Origin: an uncultured Bacteroidales bacterium
GTDB lineage: Bacteria; Bacteroidota; Bacteroidia; Bacteroidales; Bacteroidaceae
NCBI GenBank assembly: GCA_902801485.1
Contig: CADCIP010000001.1
Location: 102,421-166,420, forward strand
DNA length: 64,000 bases
Reading direction: 5' to 3'
The notes under the pieces: generated by a model
Databases searched by the model: none
The model's input: only the letters and a program-made list of their open reading frames with translations
What the model was told of the DNA's origin: nothing
Position numbers and translations under genes: made by a program
Shown: piece after piece, positions 51,373 to 59,100 of the stretch
Position numbering within the stretch: the stretch's first letter is position 1
Layout of the letters: every line of letters begins with the position of its first letter

Positions 51373-53736
51373 ATGAAAATTAGAAAGTTGCTTTTGTTAC
51401 TTGCCTGTGCCATAGGTGCTATGGTAAGCTGTGACACGCCTGAGACCATTCCTCAGAGTTATACCCGCTTTGTAGAACCTCGTATCGGAACGGCTCATTG
51501 CCGTTACTTCCACTTCGCCCCCGGCGCTATGCCCTTCGGAATGGCCAAGCCCGGTCCCAGCACCAACGGGCACTTGGGCAACAAAGACGGTTGGGAGGCA
51601 ACAGGTTATGATTATCGTGATAAGTCCATCGAGGGCTTTCCATGCACCCACGAGTTTCAGGTGGGCGGCATTGTGCTGATGCCTACCTGTGGAGCGTTGA
51701 AGACCATTCCCGGAGCTGTTGATTCCGAGGGCGAGGGCTACCGCTCCAAGTTCTCGCACGATGAGGAGGAGGCCACAGCCGGCTACTATTCTGTGATGTT
51801 GCAGGACTACGGCATCAAGGCCGAGGTGACCGCTACCCCGCGTGTGGCCTTCCAGCGTTACACCTACCCCAAGTCGGAAGAGAGTCGCATCCTCTTCGAT
51901 ATCGGAAACCGTTCAGGTGAGAGCGGGGCTGTTAAGGATGCTCACGTAGAAGTTTGCGAGGATGGTAAGACCGTAGAGGGTTATGTGATTACCCTGCCTG
52001 AGTACGTCAAGAAGTACCAGCCCGGTGCCGAGGTGCCCATCTACTTCTCTGCCGTACTGGATAAGGAAATTGCCAGTGCAGGTGCCTTCAACGGCGCAGA
52101 TGTTCGTGAAGGCGAAAAGGAAGCTACAGGCCCGGGTGCCGGTGTCTATGTAACCTTCCCCACCGAGGAGGGTGAAAAGGTGACCGTAGCTGTGGGAATC
52201 AGCTATACATCCGTCGAGAATGCCCGCCTGAACCGCGAGACGGAGGCCAAGGATATGACCTTCGATGAGGCTTGGAAACTGAACAAAGAAGCTTGGCAGG
52301 AGATGCTGGGCCGCATAGATGTCCGGTTTGCCAAGGACGAGGACATGAAGAAGTTCTACACGGGACTTTATCACGCCATCTTAGGGCGCGGTCTGTGCAG
52401 CGATGTCAACGGAGCCTATCCCCGTCACGATGGCGGCATAGGACAACTGGAGCTGAAGGACGGAAAGCCTATACATAATATGTATAATACGGATGCCTTC
52501 TGGGGCGGTCAGTGGAACCTGGGTCAGTTGTGGATTCTGGCTTATCCCGAATATACTTCGGATTATATCAGCAGCCACCTGCAGGTCTTCAAGGATGCGG
52601 GTTGGATGGGCGACGGATTGGCCAATAGTCGCTACGTATCAGGTGTAGGAACAAACCAACTGCCTCTCATCATCAATGCAGCTTACCAGTGCGGTATCCG
52701 TGACTTCGATGTGGAACTGGCATACGAGGCTTGCCGCAAGAACGAGTTGGATGGCGATAACCGCCCCTTCGGAGCCGGTAAGTCAGACACCAAAGAGTTT
52801 GTGCAGTACGGCTATGTACCTCACGTAGAGAATGCTGAGGGGCCAGCCGAGAAGTTCCGTTTCTCAGCCTCACATACGCTGGAGTACGCCTTTACCTCTT
52901 GGGCAACCGCTCAGTTGGCTAAGGCGCTGGGCAAGCCCGAATACGACCAGCTGATGAACCTCTCTAAGGCATGGGAGCGCATCTACGACGACAAGGAGAA
53001 CTTCATGCACCCCAAGGATGCCGAAGGCAACTTCATTCCCAACTTCGATCCCATGGAGGTGTGGCGCGGATTCCAGGAGGGCAACGCCTGGCAATATACC
53101 TTCTATGTTCCCCACGATGCCAAGTCGTTGGTGGCTAAGGTAGGCGAGGAGGAGTTCAATGCCCGTCTGGACAGCATCTTCACGCTCTCTCAGCCCAAGA
53201 TTTTCAGCGGCGGAACAGAGGTGGGAGCCTTTGCCGGACTCCGTACCCTCTACAACCAAGGCAATCAGCCTTGCCTGCATATCTCGTGGCTTTTCAACGA
53301 GGCCAACCGTCCGTCCAAGACGCAGAAGTGGGTACGTGCCATCCTTGACGAGTTCTACGGGACGGATGGTATTCACGGCTATGGTTACGGTCAGGATGAA
53401 GACCAGGGTCAGCTGGGTGCGTGGTATGTTATCTCCAGCATCGGCCTGTTCGATGTAACGGGTCTGAATGCCACCAATCCCACCTTCTCGCTGGGCAGTC
53501 CGCTCTTCAACAGAATCGTCATCTATCTCAGCCCCAAATACTATTCAGGAAAGTATTTTGCAATCCAAACCTACGAATCCCTGAAGGCTATGCCCAAGGA
53601 CGATGAGATATACGTGCAGGAATATCGTCTGAACGGCAAGAAACTGACAGATCCGCACATTCCCTTTGCTGATGTAGTGAAGGGCGGTAAGCTGCAGATT
53701 AAAATGGGTAAGGAGCCCGTGGACTCTTATAAGTAA
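51373..53736 (+). CDS. GH92 alpha-mannosidase lipoprotein
   Basis: A 787-residue exo-alpha-mannosidase with a lipoprotein signal (MVSC, Cys20), so it is probably anchored at the surface or in the outer membrane. The N-terminal beta domain starts YTRFVEPRIGTAHCRYFHFAPG, and the (alpha/alpha)6 barrel holds the acid motif EGNAWQY (about 569) and the calcium/base motif GYGQDEDQGQLGAWY (about 671). GH92 enzymes need calcium and trim mannose from N-glycans or fungal mannan. Second gene of the ROK-GH92-MFS unit. Confidence 0.95.
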   Translation: MKIRKLLLLLACAIGAMVSCDTPETIPQSYTRFVEPRIGTAHCRYFHFAPGAMPFGMAKPGPSTNGHLGNKDGWEATGYDYRDKSIEGFPCTHEFQVGGIVLMPTCGALKTIPGAVDSEGEGYRSKFSHDEEEATAGYYSVMLQDYGIKAEVTATPRVAFQRYTYPKSEESRILFDIGNRSGESGAVKDAHVEVCEDGKTVEGYVITLPEYVKKYQPGAEVPIYFSAVLDKEIASAGAFNGADVREGEKEATGPGAGVYVTFPTEEGEKVTVAVGISYTSVENARLNRETEAKDMTFDEAWKLNKEAWQEMLGRIDVRFAKDEDMKKFYTGLYHAILGRGLCSDVNGAYPRHDGGIGQLELKDGKPIHNMYNTDAFWGGQWNLGQLWILAYPEYTSDYISSHLQVFKDAGWMGDGLANSRYVSGVGTNQLPLIINAAYQCGIRDFDVELAYEACRKNELDGDNRPFGAGKSDTKEFVQYGYVPHVENAEGPAEKFRFSASHTLEYAFTSWATAQLAKALGKPEYDQLMNLSKAWERIYDDKENFMHPKDAEGNFIPNFDPMEVWRGFQEGNAWQYTFYVPHDAKSLVAKVGEEEFNARLDSIFTLSQPKIFSGGTEVGAFAGLRTLYNQGNQPCLHISWLFNEANRPSKTQKWVRAILDEFYGTDGIHGYGYGQDEDQGQLGAWYVISSIGLFDVTGLNATNPTFSLGSPLFNRIVIYLSPKYYSGKYFAIQTYESLKAMPKDDEIYVQEYRLNGKKLTDPHIPFADVVKGGKLQIKMGKEPVDSYK

Positions 53737-53747
53737 TTCAACTTTTG

Positions 53748-53807
53748 GAAGTTAAAAGGGAAGTTAAAAGGGAAGTTAAAAGGGAAGTTAAAAGGGAAGT
53801 TAAATGG
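53748..53807. repeat. five tandem 12-bp repeats
   Basis: GAAGTTAAAAGG four times and GAAGTTAAATGG once, perfectly in tandem after the GH92 stop. Reverse copies of the core (TTAACTTC) occur at about 53865-53910, so the transcript can fold back. Confidence 0.9.
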
Positions 53808-53848
53808 ACAATACCAAAACAGATTGCCAACTTTTAAAGCTATCGTCC

Positions 53849-53865
53849 AGCCAGCCCTGCTGGCT
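53849..53865 (+). other. short perfect hairpin before the MFS gene
   Basis: AGCCAGC-CCT-GCTGGCT, 7-bp stem with a 3-nt loop, between the GAAGTTAA array and its TTAACTTC reverse copies. No T run follows, so it may be an mRNA processing or stabilising element. Confidence 0.55.
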
Positions 53866-53933
53866 TAACTTCCTGCGCAAAGCGCATAACTTCTTATTTA
53901 ACTTCATTTTATAACTTCTGAAACTTAAATAAA

Positions 53934-55112
53934 ATGAATAATAAGAAACTTTTTCCCGTTATGCTGTGCTTCTTCGCCATGGGGTTTGTTGACCTCGTGG
54001 GCATAGCCAGCAATTATGTGAAGGCCGACCTGAATCTGTCTGATTCAATGGCCAACACGTTGCCTTCGCTCGTTTTCCTGTGGTTCTTGATTTTCAGCAT
54101 TCCCACCAGTCTGCTGATGAACAGGATAGGCCGTAAGAACACAGTATTGCTTAGCCTTGTTATGACACTTGCCTCGCTGCTTGTTCCAATTTTTACACTC
54201 GACTTTACCATGCTGCTGCTTTCCTTCTCCCTTTTGGGAATCGGAAATGCCATCATGCAGACATCACTCAATCCCCTTGTGGATAGTGTTATGAAGGGCG
54301 GTGCCTCAGCCAGTACGCTTACCTTCGGTCAGTTCATCAAGAGCATCGCCTCGTTCCTGGCTCCCATCATTGCCTCTTGGGGCGCCACCACCAATGCGTT
54401 CGGCTTTGGCTGGCGAGCACTCTATCCCATCTATTTGGGAGTGGGTGTGTTGGCAACCCTGTTCCTGTTTGGTACAAGAATCAACGAGCAAGCCCCCTCT
54501 AACTCCCCCGAGGGGGAGAAGACTGTGGGGCAGCAGTTCGCCGGTTGTTTTGCATTGCTCAGGGGAGGTTTTATATTTATGTGTTTTCTGGCGATTGTCT
54601 GCCATGTGGGAATCGATGTAGGCATAAGTGTAACGGCTCCTAAAGTTCTGATGGAACGTTTGGGTATGAACCTGAACGATGCCGCCTATATAGCCACCGT
54701 CTATTTTGTAGCCAAGGCAGCCGGCAGTTTCAGCGGCAGTTTCATCATGAAGTTCATGAAGGACTGGACTTTCCTCTTTGTCAGCGTGGCCATGATGATA
54801 ATAGCCCTTATAGGCCTATATGTAGGAAGCACCCAGTGGGAGATTTACGGAGCTGTGGCCCTGATGGGTTTTGGCAACGGAAATCCCTTCAGCATCATCT
54901 TTGCCCGTGCGCTGGCTGCTGTGCCCGACAAGAAGAACGAAGTCAGCGGCCTCCTTATCATGGGTATCTGCGGCGGCGCCGTTTTCCCCATGCTCATGGG
55001 TGCTGCCAGTGATGCCGTAGGAAGTCAGGCAGGAGCCATTGCCGTAGTATCGGTGGGTGTTCTCTACCTGTTAGGCTATTGGATGGCGGGGTTAAGGAAA
55101 AAACAGGATTAA
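53934..55112 (+). CDS. MFS sugar transporter
   Basis: A 392-residue permease with 12 predicted transmembrane segments, close to the FucP/GluP-type sugar-proton symporters of Bacteroidota ('MGFVDLVGIASNYVKADLNLSD', the NRIGRKN loop between segments 2 and 3). Residues about 184-199 (NEQAPSNSPEGEKTVG) in the cytosolic loop between segments 6 and 7 come from the GC-rich repeat. It is probably the uptake route for the mannose freed by GH92. Confidence 0.92.
   Translation: MNNKKLFPVMLCFFAMGFVDLVGIASNYVKADLNLSDSMANTLPSLVFLWFLIFSIPTSLLMNRIGRKNTVLLSLVMTLASLLVPIFTLDFTMLLLSFSLLGIGNAIMQTSLNPLVDSVMKGGASASTLTFGQFIKSIASFLAPIIASWGATTNAFGFGWRALYPIYLGVGVLATLFLFGTRINEQAPSNSPEGEKTVGQQFAGCFALLRGGFIFMCFLAIVCHVGIDVGISVTAPKVLMERLGMNLNDAAYIATVYFVAKAAGSFSGSFIMKFMKDWTFLFVSVAMMIIALIGLYVGSTQWEIYGAVALMGFGNGNPFSIIFARALAAVPDKKNEVSGLLIMGICGGAVFPMLMGAASDAVGSQAGAIAVVSVGVLYLLGYWMAGLRKKQD
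54486..54528 (+). repeat. GC-rich repeat inside the MFS gene
   Basis: AGCCCCCTCTAACTCCCCCG and AGGGGGAG. It is the closest match to the hflX tail copy and encodes an in-frame loop extension. Confidence 0.75.
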
Positions 55113-55245
55113 TAATTATAAATTATTGCCATCAGCCTTTAGAGCATTATACACAATCTCCTCTAATCATGTAAATAATTTTCCAAACGGCTTTTGCGAT
55201 TCTATTTTGCCGCCACGTTAGGAAAAACTTGCTGCCTAACTAAGA

Positions 55246-55277
55246 AATTTTTGCCGCCACGTTAGGCGGCAAAAATT
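55246..55277. terminator. bidirectional terminator-like hairpin
   Basis: Perfect 13-bp stem AATTTTTGCCGCC/GGCGGCAAAAATT with loop ACGTTA. The upstream TTTTGCCGCCACGTTAGG at 55205 is a partial copy of it. It could end the MFS operon. Confidence 0.7.
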
Positions 55278-55350
55278 CTTATGCTAAAGAACATATTATG
55301 CCATTTCTGCCGACTTTCCGATTGTCAAAATATTTCCATTTTGCACGTTT

Positions 55351-55729
55351 CTTCAGTTGACAGTTGACAGTTTCTGTTTCAGGAAATGTATACAGTATAC
55401 AGTATACAGTTTGTTTTTCACAAAAACGACTCAGATATCAGTTATATCAGATATCAGTTTCCTTTTTTGATTTTTAGACATGGATTGACTAAAGTACACA
55501 TACTACTTACTATTTAATATATACTATTATATATAATATATATTATATAATATGATAATATAGTATATAATTAATAATAATATAATAATACTATAATGTA
55601 TAACAACAAATGCTGTGGCCTCATTTTTCATTTTTGGAAACTGATATCTGATATCTGATTCCAAAAACCGATTTTCAAAAACCAAACTGTCAACTGTCAA
55701 CTGAAGAAACTGTATACTGTATACTGTAT
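55351..55729. repeat. three perfect inverted repeats of heptamer arrays
   Basis: A 55351-55373 pairs with A' 55684-55706 (23 of 23, CAGTTGA units). B 55390-55412 pairs with B' 55707-55729 (23 of 23, CAGTATA units). C 55444-55462 pairs with C' 55636-55654 (19 of 19, CAGATAT units). The order A-B-C then C'-A'-B' means they are not simply nested. Confidence 0.9.
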
Positions 55730-55885
55730 CTGTCTTTTGTGCAAAAAATGCACTGTCCTTTGTCCCAATTGTCACAACTCTGCTAATTTTTTTACCGAAG
55801 TTGCCACAAGAAAACCAATTTGTATTGATTGACCATAAACCATGAACCAAACAAGGCCTGTCACCTTTGATTCATCGAGATAGGC

Positions 55886-55952
55886 TGAACGAGTTGTTCC
55901 CCCTATCTGTACGACTCGTTCAGATAATCCCTTACCCCCCTAAAGGATTATC
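55886..55952. repeat. two adjoining hairpins
   Basis: TGAACGAGT (55886-55894) pairs with ACTCGTTCA (55914-55922). GATAATCC (55923-55930) pairs with GGATTATC (55945-55952). Further ACTCGTC and CCCTATC motifs follow, also found near 63755. Confidence 0.7.
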
Positions 55953-56123
55953 CGAGCAACTCGTCAACCCTATCCGAACATGTCATTAACCCTATCTGAA
56001 TAAAAGTGACCCATTTTCTTGGATGTCAAAAGTGAGTTAACCACAAAACAATCAAGTTAGAGAAGCTTCGCAAACAAGCTGGAAAGAATTTGGTTCAATA
56101 CTCCTTGCGACTTGCGTGGCAAG

Positions 56124-57008
56124 TCATCTGATTGAATTACCCGTATTAGGGTATTGTTCAAATTTTAAGATGAATGTTGTGTGATAGCCAGCATCCGATT
56201 TTTCTGAAAGTTCAAGAATACCGCTAAGCATGGTCATAATTTGTCGTGATAGGGCAAGACCTATGCCTGTACCTGTGCTTTTGGTTGTGTAGAATGGGAT
56301 GAAGATGTCCCTCCTGACCTCTGCCGGAATCGGTATTCCATCATTGCTGATGCGTAGCGCATACTCGTGCCATCTGCATTTTATGTTCTTAGCATCAGCT
56401 TCGGCCGCGTTTTTGATGATGTTGACGATGACCTGGCGCAGGAGTGATTCGTCCGTATCAAGGGCAGTATCTGCTGGAATATCTATTTTCCAGGTAATAT
56501 CGGGATATAATACCATGATGCCTTCAACAAACTCTTTCAGTCGCAGAGTAGCAATTACAGGTTCCTGGAGCTGAGTCAGTTTGCGATAGCTATCTACAAA
56601 TGTCACCAGATTACCAGCAGCATCGTTGATGGCATGGATTCCTTTTTCTAACGATGTACCTACAACCTTTGGGTGTTCAAGGTATGCCTGACTAATACTC
56701 TGGATAGGAGTGCTCACATTCATTATTTCATGGGTAAGCACACGCGTAAGTTTTTGCCAAGATTCAACTTCCTTTTGTGCCACCAACTTGTTGATGTCCT
56801 GCCCCAGATCATTCAGAGCTTCTTGCAATGCCTTTTCTCCATAGAATAGTCCTTTGACCGGTAGATGAAACGTAAATTCATGGTTCCTCACAGCTTCACG
56901 CATCAGTCGGGCGCGTAACTTCAGTTTGTTCTGGTGGTGAAAAAAGAACATTGTACCAGCCAAGATAAACAAGATAAAGATGATGACGAAAACTACAACC
57001 ATTGTCAT
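56124..57008 (-). CDS. membrane sensor histidine kinase
   Basis: A 294-residue kinase with one N-terminal transmembrane segment (about 3-24), no periplasmic sensor domain, a short cytosolic linker, the H-box HEIMNVSTPIQS (His93), the N-box IVNIIKNAAEA and the ATP lid TTKSTGTGIGLALS. The very small input part suggests that it senses a membrane or cytosolic signal. Its start overlaps the stop of the response regulator gene (ATGA), so the two are translationally coupled. The pair faces away from the efflux operon. Confidence 0.9.
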   Translation of the reverse strand: MTMVVVFVIIFILFILAGTMFFFHHQNKLKLRARLMREAVRNHEFTFHLPVKGLFYGEKALQEALNDLGQDINKLVAQKEVESWQKLTRVLTHEIMNVSTPIQSISQAYLEHPKVVGTSLEKGIHAINDAAGNLVTFVDSYRKLTQLQEPVIATLRLKEFVEGIMVLYPDITWKIDIPADTALDTDESLLRQVIVNIIKNAAEADAKNIKCRWHEYALRISNDGIPIPAEVRRDIFIPFYTTKSTGTGIGLALSRQIMTMLSGILELSEKSDAGYHTTFILKFEQYPNTGNSIR

Positions 57009-57526
57009 TTACCTAACTTTCTATATAGTCTTTGACGTGAAATCTCAAGTAATTCCGCAGCCTTGCTGATGTTGCCATGACATTTGTCAACCACTTTACG
57101 TACATGTTCTTCTTCCATCTTTTCCAATGGTACGACATTGGTATTGGCATCGATGGCATCCTTCAGCACACGGACAAGTTCATGGTTATCCCACGGCTTG
57201 GTTACAAAGTCAACTGCACCACTCTTCAACCCTTTGACAGCTAATTTCACGTCTGCGTATGCAGTCATCAATACGATAGGAATATCAGGGTGTCTGCGGT
57301 GAACACTCTGTACCCACAGTAATCCCTCCTGACCATTATTAATGCCAAGAGAGAAATTCATATCAAGCAGAATGATGTCAACCGCCTCCTGCTCCAGTGT
57401 GGTCAGTATGTTTTCTGGTTTGGTAAGGGTCAGTATGCGGTCGAACACACCATCCAGACATATTTCAAGTGTTGTAAAGATAGACGTGTTGTCATCTACA
57501 ACGAGTATTGTTCCATAGTTTGCCAT
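57005..57526 (-). CDS. response regulator with receiver and Fis-type HTH, no AAA+ domain
   Basis: A 173-residue regulator. The receiver has acidic pair Asp11-Asp12, phospho-acceptor Asp55 (IILLDMNF), the switch Thr in VLMTAYAD and Lys in VTKPWD. After a short linker, residues about 133-172 form a Fis-type helix-turn-helix (CHGNISKAAELLEISRQRLYRKL). Most Bacteroidota regulators of this branch are NtrC-like with a sigma54 AAA+ domain; here it is absent, giving a RegA/ActR-type layout. The likely operators are at 57665-57704. The -7 box is at 57618-57625. Confidence 0.92.
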   Translation of the reverse strand: MANYGTILVVDDNTSIFTTLEICLDGVFDRILTLTKPENILTTLEQEAVDIILLDMNFSLGINNGQEGLLWVQSVHRRHPDIPIVLMTAYADVKLAVKGLKSGAVDFVTKPWDNHELVRVLKDAIDANTNVVPLEKMEEEHVRKVVDKCHGNISKAAELLEISRQRLYRKLGK

Positions 57527-57617
57527 ATATTTCTTAATCTTTTAAGCATCCAATAGGTACAACTAACACTCCATCCTCAGGACGCTTGTATGCATAGTCG
57601 CCTACTTTCCTTGGTTG

Positions 57618-57625
57618 CAAAGGTA
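57618..57625 (-). promoter_or_regulatory. -7 box of the two-component operon
   Basis: On the minus strand TACCTTTG matches the consensus. It lies 40 bp from the proximal operator palindrome; the leader to the ATG at 57526 is about 90 nt. Confidence 0.6.
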
Positions 57626-57664
57626 ATGCTTTTTTGTGAAAATACCCACTCCGTAACGTGAAAG

Positions 57665-57704
57665 TGTATTGTTTTAATACAGAGAAGTGTGTTGTTTTAA
57701 TACA
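57665..57704. promoter_or_regulatory. tandem palindromic operator candidate
   Basis: TGTATT-GTTTT-AATACA (57665-57681, perfect) and TGTGTT-GTTTT-AATACA (57688-57704, one mismatch), centre to centre 23 bp, about two helical turns. They lie between the divergent two-component and efflux promoters, upstream of both -7 boxes, as activator sites would. Confidence 0.7.
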
Positions 57705-57753
57705 ATCTCACTTTGGCGAGGTTAAAATCCATTGTCATTTATGACCTTGATTG

Positions 57754-57761
57754 TAATTTTG
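57754..57761 (+). promoter_or_regulatory. -7 box of the efflux operon
   Basis: TAATTTTG at 57754-57761, 19 bp before the ATG at 57781. No good -33 TTTG, which fits a promoter needing an activator bound at 57665-57704. Confidence 0.6.
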
Positions 57762-57780
57762 CAGTACAAAAATCAGCAAA

Positions 57781-59100
57781 ATGAAAAAAATCGCGTACAT
57801 ATTATCATTTTTAACCTGCCTCACAGGACAAGCCCAAAACGCATGGACAGTCGATGAGTGCATGCAGTATGCTGTCATGCATAACCATGAGGTGCGCCTA
57901 CAGAATATCAGATTTGATGACTACAAGGCAGAAAAGGTAAGGGTAATTGGTTCATTCCTGCCTGCAGCAGAAGGACACATCGGAGGACAGTACAACTTTG
58001 GCCGAGCCATTGACCCAGAAACAAACACCTACACCAGTGTCAGCACATTCTACAATTCGTATGGGCTGAGTGTAGGTGTACCTGTCTTTGACGGATTCCA
58101 ACGCTACAACAATCTGCGTGCCGCAAAGGTGAATGTACTGATGGGTAAGAGTCAGTTGATGGCACAGAAAGATGCCACGGCACAGAAGGTTCTGGAGACT
58201 TACGTGCTCGCGCTATATTATAAAGGATGTATAGACATTTCTACTCAAAAACGCGCTGAGAGCGAGATGCTCCTCCACCAGACAAAAGTTATGGCAGAAG
58301 TCGGACAGAAGGGAGAAGCCGATGTGGCACAGATGCAAGCCACATACGCTGCCGATGACTACGAGGTAACTCGCCAGCATGGGTTATACGACAATGCAAT
58401 CCTGACATTGAAGCAGTTGATGAATTACCCGATAGACGATATACTCGAAATTGCAGATTGCGAGAAAGAGTCCTTGGAACCTACCTTTGCTGCAGATTCT
58501 GAGATTTTTGAGCATGCAAAACTCCATAATCCAGACATCAAGCAAGCAGAATACAATCTGCAATCAGCCAAGTTTGCATACCAATCCAGCAAAGGTGCCT
58601 TATTCCCTTCAGTATCTTTAGGAGCTGGTGTCTCTACCACGTACTATAAGCAGCTGAATGTACCGCTTGCGTCAAGTTTCAGCGAGCAATTCCGCAACAA
58701 TGCTGGTCAGTATGTCTCTGCCTCGCTCTCCATTCCGATATTTAACAGGCTGAACACACTTACCAACATTCGCCGACAGCGTAACAATATCAAACGAGCA
58801 GAGGAAGAATTAGAGTACCGAACTGACGAGCTACAAAGACTAATACAAGAAGCCATTACGGATCAGGAGAACAGCCGTAAGGAAACAGAAAAGATGACGG
58901 CAAAAGTGGAGTCGGACAGCATTGCATCACGCTTGACCATCCGAAAGTACGAAGAGGGACTTGCTTCCTCCATCGATGTGCAGACACAAACAGTCTCTTT
59001 GTTACAGAGCAAGGCTCAACTTTTGCAATGCCAGCTTACATACTTATACAAGACACGTATGTTGAACTATTACAATGGGAAACCACTATGGACAGAATAA
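57781..59100 (+). CDS. TolC-family outer membrane efflux protein
   Basis: A 439-residue outer-membrane channel subunit with a signal peptide (MKKIAYILSFLTCLTGQAQ). It has the two OEP repeats with long coiled helices and the duplicated fold: first half 'WTVDECMQYAVMHNHEVRLQNI', second half 'HNPDIKQAEYNLQSAKFAYQSSKG'. First gene of a tolC-hlyD-permease-ATPase operon; the next start lies 13 bp inside its end. Confidence 0.93.
   Translation: MKKIAYILSFLTCLTGQAQNAWTVDECMQYAVMHNHEVRLQNIRFDDYKAEKVRVIGSFLPAAEGHIGGQYNFGRAIDPETNTYTSVSTFYNSYGLSVGVPVFDGFQRYNNLRAAKVNVLMGKSQLMAQKDATAQKVLETYVLALYYKGCIDISTQKRAESEMLLHQTKVMAEVGQKGEADVAQMQATYAADDYEVTRQHGLYDNAILTLKQLMNYPIDDILEIADCEKESLEPTFAADSEIFEHAKLHNPDIKQAEYNLQSAKFAYQSSKGALFPSVSLGAGVSTTYYKQLNVPLASSFSEQFRNNAGQYVSASLSIPIFNRLNTLTNIRRQRNNIKRAEEELEYRTDELQRLIQEAITDQENSRKETEKMTAKVESDSIASRLTIRKYEEGLASSIDVQTQTVSLLQSKAQLLQCQLTYLYKTRMLNYYNGKPLWTE

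Larger units (their letters stand above)
55113..56123. other. 1-kb intergenic block of inverted repeats
   Basis: No coding frame with family features was seen. Contents in order: AT-rich start, hairpin 55246-55277, nested inverted repeats A-B-C (55351-55462) and C'-A'-B' (55636-55729) around a TA-rich core (55505-55605), the 55886-55952 hairpins, and CTATCTG/CTATCCG direct repeats to about 56010. DnaA boxes are absent. The block separates the mannose operon from the two-component genes. Confidence 0.7.

Noticed and set aside
53748-53807. CRISPR-like array
   Set aside because: Pure tandem repeat with no spacers.
55113-56123. Replication origin in the AT-rich block
   Set aside because: No DnaA boxes (TTATCCACA type) and no dnaA, dnaN or other origin-linked genes nearby; the AT-rich core alone is not enough.
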